Assembly (NCBI GenBank): GCA_902529785.1
Contig: CABZXV010000002.1
Location: 1 to 63,906 of the forward strand
Direction of reading: 5' to 3'
DNA: 63,906 bases
DNA from: an uncultured Pelagibacteraceae bacterium
Lineage (GTDB): Bacteria; Pseudomonadota; Alphaproteobacteria; Pelagibacterales; Pelagibacteraceae
The notes below the pieces were generated by a model. The model ran no database searches. It worked only from the letters and a program-made list of their open reading frames with translations, and was not told the origin of the DNA. Below are positions 48,794 to 58,671 of this stretch, piece by piece (the stretch's first letter is position 1; each line of letters starts with the position of its first letter). The position numbers and the translations under genes are program-made.

Positions 48794-48828
48794 AAAAAAA
48801 AAGGGCTTCGTTCTCACAAAGCCCTTTT
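48794..48828 (-). terminator. Rho-independent terminator after proX-like gene
   Basis: minus strand AAAAGGGCTT-tgtgagaacg-AAGCCCTTTT followed by further T's; 20 nt past the proX-like stop. Confidence 0.9.
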
Positions 48829-48847
48829 AATTAATTAGTTTAAAGAT

Positions 48848-49867
48848 TTATTTTGGAATCCAACTTTTCCATTTGCCAGGATTGTTGTCTTTCCATTCTT
48901 TAACAACTTCTTTAAGATCTCTATTTTTCTGTTTTACTTCAACTAACATTACAGCTTGATCAGCATTATCGAATTTCATTTTAGTGAAAAATTCAGCTGC
49001 TTTAGCGTGCTCAGGTTTAGCAAAAGTATCAGGATTACCATAATTGAAAGTGTAGTCCTTTGCCCAACCAGTTGCTGGCCATGCTGCAGTTCCACAATCT
49101 TTCCAGTTGTTTGCTTCTGTGAATGAATCACAAGTCTTATGTGCAGGAAGTTTTACACCAACCATGTCATAAGCACCAAAGAACCAGTGAGGCTCCCATA
49201 GATATAACAAGAAAGGTTCTTTTCTTTCATAAGCAGCTACAGCTTCTGCGATTGCTGCTGCTTCTGTTCCTAATTCGTCAGCTTGGAAATCAATACCTAA
49301 AAGATCAAGTCTTTTTTGGTCATGACAGTTCCACCCTGCAACAGGACATGCAATTAATCTTCCTTTGCTTCCAGATTCAATTGTAGCAAATTTGTCTTTA
49401 TGCTTGTTTAAATCTTTCCATGATTTAATGCCTAAACTTTCGGCTGCATATCTTGGAATGTAATAGTCAGATAAACCTATAATCCCAGATGTTCCTAAAA
49501 GTTTTACACTTCCATCACCTTCATAATTAAACATAGTTTGACCATCATAAATAAGCGGACCTTTCATCATTACTGTGTCTGCTTCGGCATAACTTGGCCA
49601 ACTTTCACATGCAAAATCAATTTCTCCAGCTGCAATCGCTTCCCATAAACCTGTACCTGATGGGAATACAACTCTTTTGACTTTGTATCCTAACTCTTCT
49701 TCTAGCATACTCACAGCTACTTGACATGTAATCTCTCCACCAGTCCAGTCAGCTACTGCTGCTGTTAATCTTTTAGCATGTGCAGTACCAAAACTTCCTA
49801 GAACTAATACAAGTGACAATATCAATGCTGAAATACTTTTTGATATTTTCATATTATTTTCCCTCAT
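48848..49867 (-). CDS. Quaternary-amine ABC transporter substrate-binding protein (ProX/OpuAC-like)
   Basis: 339 aa, signal peptide; 'AVADWTGGEITCQVAVSMLEEELGYKVKRVVFPSGTGLWEAIAAGEIDFACESWPS'. Confidence 0.88.
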   Translation of the reverse strand: MRENNMKISKSISALILSLVLVLGSFGTAHAKRLTAAVADWTGGEITCQVAVSMLEEELGYKVKRVVFPSGTGLWEAIAAGEIDFACESWPSYAEADTVMMKGPLIYDGQTMFNYEGDGSVKLLGTSGIIGLSDYYIPRYAAESLGIKSWKDLNKHKDKFATIESGSKGRLIACPVAGWNCHDQKRLDLLGIDFQADELGTEAAAIAEAVAAYERKEPFLLYLWEPHWFFGAYDMVGVKLPAHKTCDSFTEANNWKDCGTAAWPATGWAKDYTFNYGNPDTFAKPEHAKAAEFFTKMKFDNADQAVMLVEVKQKNRDLKEVVKEWKDNNPGKWKSWIPK

Positions 49868-49950
49868 TTTAATTAATTAAAAAACTTATTTTAGATCAAA
49901 ATTGATAGTTATGTAAACTTCTAATATTGTAACGTTTTTGTTTAGAATGC

Positions 49951-52068
49951 TTATAAACCAAGTGCTTCTCTTTGCTTTTTTGTCCAAGCAAGAGAAATTC
50001 TATCAATAATAATAGCCAATAAAACTATTCCAATTCCTGCCGCAAGACCTCTTCCAGTATCTGATCTAGCTAAACCATTGAAAACTTCTAACCCTAACCC
50101 TTTTCCTCCAATCAGAGGAGTAACAATTTGCATTGCAAATGCCATAATTACTGTTTGATTAAAGCCAACAACTAAACTTGGTACAGCAAGTGGAAATTTA
50201 ATTTTATTTAATGTTTGTAATAATGTTCCTCCAAATGATCTTGAAACTTCAGAATATGTTCCTGAAACTTGTGTTAATCCCAGAGAAGTTAATCTTATAA
50301 TTGGAGGTATTGAATAAATTACTGTTGCAAGAACTGCTGACACTGTTCCTCCTCCAAAAAACATTAGCACAGGTATTAGGTAGCAGAAATAAGGTAGAGT
50401 CTGCATAGCATCCAAAACAACGTTTTGAACATTTCTAAATCTCTCATTGTATGATGCAATTATTCCAAGTGGAACACCAATAGCAAAACACAAAATTACT
50501 GAAACTAAAACAGATGAAAGAGTGATCATTGCTTGGGGCCATATCCCGTTAGCACCTATAAATAACAATAATAGCAATGTAACAACAGCAAATCTCAATC
50601 CAACAGTAAAATATCCAATCGCCACAAATATACCCGTAGTGTACCACCATGGAATATGTGTGAGAAAAGTATCAAGTGGTCTTAAAAGATTAAGATAAAT
50701 AAATCCCCTTAAACCTTTAGTAAATGCAATGAAGCCAGGGTTAACAGTTAATGATTTTACTCCATCGGCAATTGGTTGTCTTATAGAAAGTTTCCATTCC
50801 TCAGGAAAAGTTCCTATTTTAAATAAACTTGAATCTATAAAAGAAATGAGAAAAAAAATAATAAATGAAGGTATGATGTAATACCTTTTGCTTAATAACT
50901 CGCCTATATCTTTAGCGGTATCTTTATTAAATAAAGATATTAAAAATTCAAAAATATAAGCAATATATTTAGTGATATTTATGCAAACAAAATTTACTAA
51001 ACCACTCAAAAATTCTAAAGGTTTTTCTATAATTCTAGCAATACTATATTTTTCCCAAGCTTGCGGTAGTAAGTAAAATTTTTGAACATCCGAAGGCAAA
51101 GTTGTTTTTGGTTTACTTAATGCTAAACCAAACCTATCAAACATAATAGCCATAAATAATATACAAAGCCCTCCTTCCATTGCCCAACCAACATCTAAGT
51201 TTCTTATTGCTAACCAAACTTGTCCCCCAATACCTTCGGCTCCTATAAAACAGGCAAGTACAACTAATGCTAATGCCATCATTATTACTTGGTTTATTCC
51301 CATCATTATGCTTGGAAGAGAAAGTGGTATCTTAATTTTAAATAATAACTGTAACCTACTTGATCCAAAAGATGTAGCTGACTCAATCGTTTGTTCAGGA
51401 ACCTGTCTTATACCCGTATTAGTTAATCTAATTATTGGAGGCATTGCATAAATCATTGTTGCCAATATTGCTGGCGCCCCACCTATTCCAAAGAAGAATA
51501 AAGCTGGGAAAAGATATACAAAGGCAGGCATAACCTGCATAGTATCCAAAATAGGCTTCATAAAATTATCAAACCTATCACTTTGAGAGCACATCACACC
51601 TAATGTAACGCCAAATACAACACACAGTAATACAGACAAACCCATTAAGGCCAAGGTCTGCATGGACTCATCCCACATTCCTGTTCCTCCCCAGAAGTAA
51701 ATAACAAATAAAGAATATAGTCCAAGCCTTAAGCCACCTGCTATTAAACAAGGTAAAAAAATTATCGCTGCAATTAACAACCAAGGTGAGTCAATTAGAA
51801 AGTCCTCTAGGAAATAATATCCATTTTTTATATATCCAGCTATTATCTTGGTAAACCATCTGTAATTTTTTTTTAAATAATCTTCGCCATCATTAACCCA
51901 GGCAGTAAATGTAAATTCATCAGTGACTACCTTGGGCATTTTGGATGGACCTTCACTTTGAAAAGATAGCCATAAAGCTATTAGAAAAGTTATTAAGATT
52001 GCTGAATATGTTATTATATTTTTGGAGTTATTAGATTTTTCTTCAATACTTGTAACTTCAAATGACAT
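49951..52068 (-). CDS. Tandem-fused quaternary-amine ABC permease (two ProW domains)
   Basis: 705 aa; two copies of 'D(T/A)MQ(V/T)xP...IYxxPPIIRLT...' permease domains in one ORF. Confidence 0.9.
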   Translation of the reverse strand: MSFEVTSIEEKSNNSKNIITYSAILITFLIALWLSFQSEGPSKMPKVVTDEFTFTAWVNDGEDYLKKNYRWFTKIIAGYIKNGYYFLEDFLIDSPWLLIAAIIFLPCLIAGGLRLGLYSLFVIYFWGGTGMWDESMQTLALMGLSVLLCVVFGVTLGVMCSQSDRFDNFMKPILDTMQVMPAFVYLFPALFFFGIGGAPAILATMIYAMPPIIRLTNTGIRQVPEQTIESATSFGSSRLQLLFKIKIPLSLPSIMMGINQVIMMALALVVLACFIGAEGIGGQVWLAIRNLDVGWAMEGGLCILFMAIMFDRFGLALSKPKTTLPSDVQKFYLLPQAWEKYSIARIIEKPLEFLSGLVNFVCINITKYIAYIFEFLISLFNKDTAKDIGELLSKRYYIIPSFIIFFLISFIDSSLFKIGTFPEEWKLSIRQPIADGVKSLTVNPGFIAFTKGLRGFIYLNLLRPLDTFLTHIPWWYTTGIFVAIGYFTVGLRFAVVTLLLLLFIGANGIWPQAMITLSSVLVSVILCFAIGVPLGIIASYNERFRNVQNVVLDAMQTLPYFCYLIPVLMFFGGGTVSAVLATVIYSIPPIIRLTSLGLTQVSGTYSEVSRSFGGTLLQTLNKIKFPLAVPSLVVGFNQTVIMAFAMQIVTPLIGGKGLGLEVFNGLARSDTGRGLAAGIGIVLLAIIIDRISLAWTKKQREALGL

Positions 52069-52150
52069 ATTGATGTGAAACTTAAAATAAATAATTTTAC
52101 ATTTAAAGAAAAATATTGTCTATTTTTATGATATTAAAATAACAAAAAAT

Positions 52151-53197
52151 ATGAGTAATCAGCCAAAAATAACTTGCTCAAATGTTTGGAAATTATTTGG
52201 GTCGGATGAAAAAAGAATTATTAAAGATTTAGATAAAAATTTATCAATTAAAGAGGTTCAAGAAAAAACAGGACACGTCGTTGCTGTAAAAGATGTAAGC
52301 TTTTCAATAGAGAAAGGTGAGACATTTGTTGTAATGGGTTTATCAGGAAGTGGAAAATCAACCTTAGTTAGATGTATTTCAAGATTAATCGAACCAACAG
52401 CCGGAACTGTAAAAATGGATGATGTTGACGTAACAAAAATGAGTGGCAGAGAACTATTAGATTTAAGAAGAAATAAAATGAGCATGGTTTTTCAACATTT
52501 TGGTTTATTTCCACATAGAACAGTTGTGGAGAATATTGGATATGGTTTAGAGATTAGAGGAAATAAAAAAAATGATAGAATAGAAAAATCAATGGAAGTT
52601 TTAAAAATGGTTGGCTTAGAGGGTTGGCACAACAATTACCCAAGAGAATTATCAGGAGGAATGCAGCAAAGAGTGGGTTTAGCTCGTGCATTGGCTGTAG
52701 ATCCAGAAATTTTAATTTTTGACGAACCTTTTTCAGCACTAGATCCATTAATTAGAAGAGAAATGCAAGATGAGCTATTAAAGATTCAAGAAAAATTACA
52801 GAAGACTATGGTATTTATTACTCATGACTTCTTAGAAGCTATTAAAATGGGCGATCATATTGCAATTATGAAAGATGGAGAAGTTTCTCAAGTAGGTACA
52901 CCAGAAGAAATTGTTGCTAACCCAAAAGATCAATACGTAAAAGATTTTTGTGAAGACGTACCAAAATACAAAGTTCTTAGTGCTAGCAAAGTAATGAGGG
53001 AAGAATGTTGCGATGATACAAAAAAAATGTTTGAAAACGGATCAAATAATATACCTCACAACTCAAAAATAGAGACTTTAATTGATAAGCTTGTAGATAC
53101 AGATCAAAAATTTCCAGTTGTTAATAGTGAGACAGGTGAACTTGTTGGTGAAATTGATAGAGCCATAGTTATGAAATCAATGAAATCTGCTAGTTAA
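52151..53197 (+). CDS. Quaternary-amine ABC transporter ATPase (ProV/OpuAA-like), copy 2
   Basis: 348 aa; 'VVMGLSGSGKSTLVRCISRLIEPTAG', 'LSGGMQQRVGLARALAVDPEILIFDEPFSALDPLIRREMQ', C-terminal CBS-like region. Confidence 0.9.
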   Translation: MSNQPKITCSNVWKLFGSDEKRIIKDLDKNLSIKEVQEKTGHVVAVKDVSFSIEKGETFVVMGLSGSGKSTLVRCISRLIEPTAGTVKMDDVDVTKMSGRELLDLRRNKMSMVFQHFGLFPHRTVVENIGYGLEIRGNKKNDRIEKSMEVLKMVGLEGWHNNYPRELSGGMQQRVGLARALAVDPEILIFDEPFSALDPLIRREMQDELLKIQEKLQKTMVFITHDFLEAIKMGDHIAIMKDGEVSQVGTPEEIVANPKDQYVKDFCEDVPKYKVLSASKVMREECCDDTKKMFENGSNNIPHNSKIETLIDKLVDTDQKFPVVNSETGELVGEIDRAIVMKSMKSAS

Positions 53198-54122
53198 TTT
53201 CTCTACTCACTTTAGTTTTTTTTTGTTTTACTTTATCTCTCCAAATTATAATCATTCCAGCAAATACAATTACGAAAACTCCTGGGAATAATTGTTCCCA
53301 AGGGGCCTCATTAAAAAATAACCAACCTAAAACAAATGATGAAGGAATACCAAAATATTCAAACGAAGCCATCTTACTTGCAGAGATTAACCTATAAGAA
53401 TAGATAAAAAGTATTGCCGCAGTACCTCCAAGAATACCAGTCAATGTCATAAGAAAAAAATCTTGGCTGCTTTTTATTTCCTCATGTCCAGTAGTCAATA
53501 AAAACAGCGCAACACCACCAATTACATTAAATATTAAAGTGTATAATTGAATTTTTGCTGTTGAGTGACCATCAGGTATAAATTTTAAAATTATCACACT
53601 TAATGCCCAAGCAATCGCAGTTAGAATTGGAAATATTGAGTAAAAACTAAATATGTCACTTCCTGGCTGAACAATTAAAACAACTCCAAAAAAACCTATA
53701 AAAATTGCAGACCATCTATAAATACCAACTTTATCCTTTAAAAAAATTATTGATAAAATTACAATGAAAAATGGTGAAGAAAATGTAAGAACCATAGCGG
53801 TTGCAAATTCTAAATTAATAACTGAAATAAATATAAATATATTCATTGATAAGAAAGCCAACCCTCTAAAAAAGCTTAAGACAATGAATTTGTTGTTTAG
53901 GTTCCTAAAAACTGAAATGTACTCTTTTGTAAATAAAATAAGTATAAATAATGGGATTACCCCCGCAATATTTCTGAATACTGCTAACTGAATTACAGTA
54001 TATTCATTACCCAAAAACTTTATTACAACCATATACATATCCACACATAGAATTGCTAAGAGCATTGTAACTATTGCTAAATATGTTTTTTTTAAATCTG
54101 TTTTTTCTGAAGAAATATTCAT
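53190..54122 (-). CDS. DMT superfamily transporter (EamA)
   Basis: 310 aa, about 10 TM; 'VIQLAVFRNIAGVIPLFILILF'; convergent overlap with upstream ATPase gene. Confidence 0.84.
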   Translation of the reverse strand: MNISSEKTDLKKTYLAIVTMLLAILCVDMYMVVIKFLGNEYTVIQLAVFRNIAGVIPLFILILFTKEYISVFRNLNNKFIVLSFFRGLAFLSMNIFIFISVINLEFATAMVLTFSSPFFIVILSIIFLKDKVGIYRWSAIFIGFFGVVLIVQPGSDIFSFYSIFPILTAIAWALSVIILKFIPDGHSTAKIQLYTLIFNVIGGVALFLLTTGHEEIKSSQDFFLMTLTGILGGTAAILFIYSYRLISASKMASFEYFGIPSSFVLGWLFFNEAPWEQLFPGVFVIVFAGMIIIWRDKVKQKKTKVSREIN

Positions 54123-54158
54123 TTATAATTTTTTAAAATTGTATACTTTATAAAAGAA

Positions 54159-55349
54159 ATGCAAAGTTTTAAACTTAACGAAACCGATATTCTATCCAAT
54201 CAAGATTGGACGTTTCCTACTAACATAGCTTATGGCCCTGGCAGATTAAAAGAAATAGGTGGTATATGTAATAATTTAGATATTAAAAATCCGTTAATAG
54301 TTACAGATAAAGGAAGCACAAAATTACCATTTATTATTAATTTACAAAATTATTTAAAAAATTCTGATGTAAAATCAGATTTATTTTTTGATATATCTCC
54401 AAATCCAAGAGAAGATGAAGTTTCAAATGGTGTTAGTAAATTTAAAGATGGAAACCATGATGCCATAATTGCAATTGGTGGAGGCAGTGCTATGGATGGA
54501 GGAAAATTAATTTGCCTTACAGCAAACAATGATGTTCCATTAAGAGATTTTGAGTTTGAATTAACTCCGCCTATAATTAGCAAGGATAACCCATTCCCAA
54601 AAATTATAACTATTCCAACAACTGCTGGAACTGGAGCTGAAACAGAAATTTCAGCTATGGTTACTTATTTAAAAGAAGGTATGAAATTTTGTATGTGGCA
54701 TCCAGATGTTAGACCTTCCTTAGCATTATTAGATCCAGAACTAACTATTGGATTGCCAGCAAATTTAACGGCATGGACTGGAGCAGATGCTTTAATCCAT
54801 GGTATAGAGGGTTATTGTGTTCCTGGTTTCAATCCAATGTGTGATGGTGCTGCTTTAGAAGGTTTATCTTTGATATCAAAATCTTTAATCACAGCTGTAG
54901 AAGATCCTAGCAATATAGTTGCAAGAGGTGGAATGCATGTTGGATCTTGTTTAGCAGGAATTTCTTTTTTAAAAGGTTTAGGATTAGTACATGCTATTGC
55001 TCATATGGTTGGAGCCGAATACAATACTCATCACGGACTAACGAATGCAATAATATTACCTGTAGTTTTAAAATATAATCTACCAGGTATGGAAGAAAAA
55101 GTTAAAAGAATGTCTGAAGCAATGCAATTTAAAGATCATTCTGTAGATGCATTTATATCAAACATTGAAAACATTCTTGATAGAATTAAAATTCCAAAAA
55201 GTTTAAGCGAAATTGGAGTCCCCGAGGATTGTGTTGATAGAATTGCTGAAAAATCAATGAAAGATCAAGCCTATGGACAAAATCCTAGAAAAGCAACTTT
55301 AGAAGAAATAAAGGAAATTACTCTAGCATCAATTAAAAAAGCTAGGTAA
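54159..55349 (+). CDS. Iron-containing alcohol dehydrogenase
   Basis: 396 aa; 'IAIGGGSAMDGGK', 'TIPTTAGTGAETEISA', 'GLGLVHAIAHMVGAEYNTHHGLTNAIILP'. Confidence 0.92.
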   Translation: MQSFKLNETDILSNQDWTFPTNIAYGPGRLKEIGGICNNLDIKNPLIVTDKGSTKLPFIINLQNYLKNSDVKSDLFFDISPNPREDEVSNGVSKFKDGNHDAIIAIGGGSAMDGGKLICLTANNDVPLRDFEFELTPPIISKDNPFPKIITIPTTAGTGAETEISAMVTYLKEGMKFCMWHPDVRPSLALLDPELTIGLPANLTAWTGADALIHGIEGYCVPGFNPMCDGAALEGLSLISKSLITAVEDPSNIVARGGMHVGSCLAGISFLKGLGLVHAIAHMVGAEYNTHHGLTNAIILPVVLKYNLPGMEEKVKRMSEAMQFKDHSVDAFISNIENILDRIKIPKSLSEIGVPEDCVDRIAEKSMKDQAYGQNPRKATLEEIKEITLASIKKAR

Positions 55350-55361
55350 TAGTAAATTCTC

Positions 55362-56780
55362 ATGCTTGAAAATAAATCAGTTAAAGAAATTATTTCTTTA
55401 ATTAAAAAAAAGGATGTTTCAGTAAAAGAAATAGTTGGCTTATATTTTGAAAGAATAAAAAAATTTAATCCATCTTTGAATGCTATTGTTTCAATTAAGG
55501 ATGAAGAAGAAATAATTAAAGAAGCTGAGATTAAGGACAAAAATTTTGACGAGAATAAGCCGTTATTTGGCTTACCTCTCGCTTCTAAAGATTTGCTAGA
55601 TGTAGTTGGTTTTCCAACCACTTATGGTTTTCCTGGATATAAAGATTATTTTCCAAAAAAAAATTCTATAATTGTTGATCGTCAGATAGATGCTGGTGGA
55701 TTAATAATTGGAAAGACAAATACTGCTGAATTAGGAGTAGGCGCTCATACAGCGAATAGATTATTTGGAATAACACCAAACATTTATGGAAATAGTCAAT
55801 CATCCGGTGGATCAAGTGGTGGAGCTGGTGTTGCAGTTGCAGCAAATTTACTGCCGTTTGCTGATGGTACAGATATGATGGGTTCTTGTAGAACACCTGC
55901 TGCTTACGCAAATGTCTATGGTTTTAGACCAACACCAGGATTACTTCCCGATTATCGGACAAATGAAAAAAAGAAAAATCTTCCAGTTATTTCAACACCA
56001 GGATGTCTTGCAAGAACACCTGATGATATGTCTATTCTTTTAGATGTTATAGTTGGACAACATAAAGAAGATCCAATTTCTTTCAGTTTAGATAATTCAT
56101 TTAGTAAGGTTAATTTAAGTGACCAAGAATTTTCAAAAATAAAAATTGGATGGTTATCTGACATGAATGAAAATTATCAATATGATCCTGAAATAATTGA
56201 AATATGCAACAAACAATTAAGCAATCTTGAAAAGCATAAAGTTGTAATTGAGCACTTAAAACCAAAAATAGATGCTCATAAATTATGGAATTGTTGGGGT
56301 ACATTGAGAGCAAAAAGTATTTATGAGGATATTATTACAATGAATATAAAAGATGTTAACGAAATGACTCCACAAGCGATATGGGAATACAACAAAGGTA
56401 TCAAACTCACAGAGGAAGATATAAAATCTGCTCTCAACTCAAGAATTGAATTGTCAAATGACGTAAACAGTTTGTTTGGTGATTTTGATTTTTTAGCTTT
56501 GCCATCTCAACAATCATTTCCTTTTGATAAAAATTTAAGACATCCAGAAAAAATTAATGATAAAATAATGGATACTTATCATAGATGGATTGAAATACAT
56601 ATATTCGCTAGTCTTTTTTACTTACCATCAATTTCTTTACCTATTGGTTTTAATAAAGATGGATTTCCAATAGGTATTCAAATTATAGCAAAACAAAAAG
56701 AAGATTTAAAAGTGATATCTTTTGCAAAAAAATATGAAGAAATTTTTAATTTTTCTAAAATTAAACCAAAATTAAACTAA
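55362..56780 (+). CDS. Amidase-signature family amidase
   Basis: 472 aa; 'FGLPLASKDLLDVVGFPTTYG', 'NSQSSGGSSGGAGVAVAANLLPFADGTDMMGSCRTPAAYANVYGFRPT'. Confidence 0.9.
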   Translation: MLENKSVKEIISLIKKKDVSVKEIVGLYFERIKKFNPSLNAIVSIKDEEEIIKEAEIKDKNFDENKPLFGLPLASKDLLDVVGFPTTYGFPGYKDYFPKKNSIIVDRQIDAGGLIIGKTNTAELGVGAHTANRLFGITPNIYGNSQSSGGSSGGAGVAVAANLLPFADGTDMMGSCRTPAAYANVYGFRPTPGLLPDYRTNEKKKNLPVISTPGCLARTPDDMSILLDVIVGQHKEDPISFSLDNSFSKVNLSDQEFSKIKIGWLSDMNENYQYDPEIIEICNKQLSNLEKHKVVIEHLKPKIDAHKLWNCWGTLRAKSIYEDIITMNIKDVNEMTPQAIWEYNKGIKLTEEDIKSALNSRIELSNDVNSLFGDFDFLALPSQQSFPFDKNLRHPEKINDKIMDTYHRWIEIHIFASLFYLPSISLPIGFNKDGFPIGIQIIAKQKEDLKVISFAKKYEEIFNFSKIKPKLN

Positions 56781-57673
56781 TGGTCAGACACAAACATCAT
56801 TTTAAAATAGCTTTTGCGTTAGCAATAGCCGCTGGTTCATGGGGAGTTTATTGGCTACCTCAAAGAATTTTAGAAGATGGGGGACTAACTGGAGGTTGGG
56901 GAACAATTTCTCAAATGATGATAGGAATTTTATTACTTACACCCATCTCTTTGTGGAGAAAGTATAAAGGTCGTACATCTGGTTTAGAAATCCCTTTTGT
57001 TGGTTTTTTAACCGGTAGTGGTTTTATATGTTACGCATTAAGCTTTTTGCTTACAGATGTCGTACGAGCATTGATTATGTTTTACATGATACCTGTCTGG
57101 ACGACTATTTTTGAAATATATTTTTTAAAAAAAAGACCAGGTTTAGAAAGAGTTTTAACTTTAAGCCTAGCACTAGGGGGTTTGTGGGTAGTTTTTAGTC
57201 AATCTAACATTATACCGTTACCACAAAATGCAGGAGATTGGTTGGCATTGGTAGGTGGTGTGCTATTTGGGGCTGGGTTAATACGTTTAGAAATTTCCAA
57301 AACAGATGGTGTCTTTCCAGTAATCTTTTCTTTCTTTGTTTATGGGACAATATTTAATATTTTTGCTGGCTTTATTTTAAAAGATTACTTGGGGCCTATG
57401 CCACCGATTGAAGCCTTTGCATCAATGTTTACTTTTTTAGTTCTTATTTCAGTATTTTATTTTATTCCTACCGGAGTAGTTATAATGTGGTCTCCATCTG
57501 TTTTAGGTGCAGGCCTTTGTGCAATATTATATTTAAGCGAAATAGTGGTTGGAGTTATATCAGCTGGCATTCTGACTGACGAAACATTTGGTTGGAGAGA
57601 AGTTGTTGGAAGTACAATGATTGTTGTAGGAGGAGTATTAGCTGTTGTTCTAGCACCAAAAGAAGAAAAATAG
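56780..57673 (+). CDS. DMT superfamily transporter (EamA)
   Basis: 297 aa, about 10 TM; 'ALAIAAGSWGVYWLPQRILEDGG'. Confidence 0.83.
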   Translation: MVRHKHHFKIAFALAIAAGSWGVYWLPQRILEDGGLTGGWGTISQMMIGILLLTPISLWRKYKGRTSGLEIPFVGFLTGSGFICYALSFLLTDVVRALIMFYMIPVWTTIFEIYFLKKRPGLERVLTLSLALGGLWVVFSQSNIIPLPQNAGDWLALVGGVLFGAGLIRLEISKTDGVFPVIFSFFVYGTIFNIFAGFILKDYLGPMPPIEAFASMFTFLVLISVFYFIPTGVVIMWSPSVLGAGLCAILYLSEIVVGVISAGILTDETFGWREVVGSTMIVVGGVLAVVLAPKEEK

Positions 57674-58663
57674 ATGCTATTTAAAGAAAAGTTTAAATCA
57701 AATTCAAAAATATTCTTAGATGGTGGAAATGGTTCTGAGATTGCAAACTTAGGAGGTGAGATGACGCCAGCTTTTTCTGCATTAGCAACAATCACAGCAC
57801 CAGAAATTGTAAGACAAGTTCATGAAAATTTTATAGATGCAGGCTGTAATCTTATTACAGCAAATACCTTTAGCACTACAAGACACAATATGAATAGTAT
57901 TAATAGAGGTAACGAAACAAAGGAGTTTATTGTTAGATCTGTCGAAATAGCCAAAAAAGCAATTAAGAATAAGGGAAAAGAAAATATAGTTGGAATAGCA
58001 GGAAGTATGTCGAATTTTTTCTCATTGAAGGAAAATGAATTTGTTCCAGATCCAAAGCACATACCTACATTTAGAGAGGAAGAGAGAAATTATAAAGAGG
58101 CTGCTAAAATCTTAAAAGAAGAGGGAGTCGATCTTTTAATTCTAGAAATGATATTAGATATAGATCACTCTAAAATCTTACTTAATTCTGCATTAGAAAC
58201 TGGTTTACCAGTTTGGGTTGGACTAAGTTGCTGTATAAGTAAGTTTGATAATAACGTTATTGGAAGAAATTTTAGGGCTGAAAAAGAAAAATCACTTATT
58301 TATGATGAAAGTATATATAAAGAGCAACCAAAATTTATTCCTGATGATAAGATTGTTCTTTTAGATGATATTATGAAATCTCTAACAAATATCGGTGGAG
58401 ATGTTTATGGCATTATGCATACTTGGCTTGTTGATGCCTTTGATGGATTGAAGGTGATTAAAAATAATTGGCAGGGTCCAATCATGTTTTATCCTGAGAT
58501 ACATAAGTTTGATACAAAAACACATAAGGCAACAGTGACATACGCAGAGGATGAATTTGCTGATGAATGTGTAAAACTAATTGATGATCAAATTCAAATT
58601 ATCGGAGGGTGTTGTGGTGTCACAGACAATCATCTCAAAAAATTAATTTCTAGGTATTCTTAA
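57674..58663 (+). CDS. Homocysteine S-methyltransferase family protein, copy 1
   Basis: 329 aa; 'FLDGGNGSEIANLGGEM', 'ITANTFSTTRHNM', Zn site 'IIGGCCGVTDNHLKKL'. Confidence 0.87.
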   Translation: MLFKEKFKSNSKIFLDGGNGSEIANLGGEMTPAFSALATITAPEIVRQVHENFIDAGCNLITANTFSTTRHNMNSINRGNETKEFIVRSVEIAKKAIKNKGKENIVGIAGSMSNFFSLKENEFVPDPKHIPTFREEERNYKEAAKILKEEGVDLLILEMILDIDHSKILLNSALETGLPVWVGLSCCISKFDNNVIGRNFRAEKEKSLIYDESIYKEQPKFIPDDKIVLLDDIMKSLTNIGGDVYGIMHTWLVDAFDGLKVIKNNWQGPIMFYPEIHKFDTKTHKATVTYAEDEFADECVKLIDDQIQIIGGCCGVTDNHLKKLISRYS

Positions 58664-58671
58664 TTTTAATA

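Noticed and set aside
55271-55621. 116-aa minus-strand ORF across the Fe-ADH/amidase junction
   Set aside because: Antisense to conserved enzyme frames, Ser/Leu/Ile-rich, no domain
57457-57795. 112-aa minus-strand ORF spanning the DMT transporter/methyltransferase junction
   Set aside because: Antisense to two well supported genes; sequence looks like reverse-frame translation
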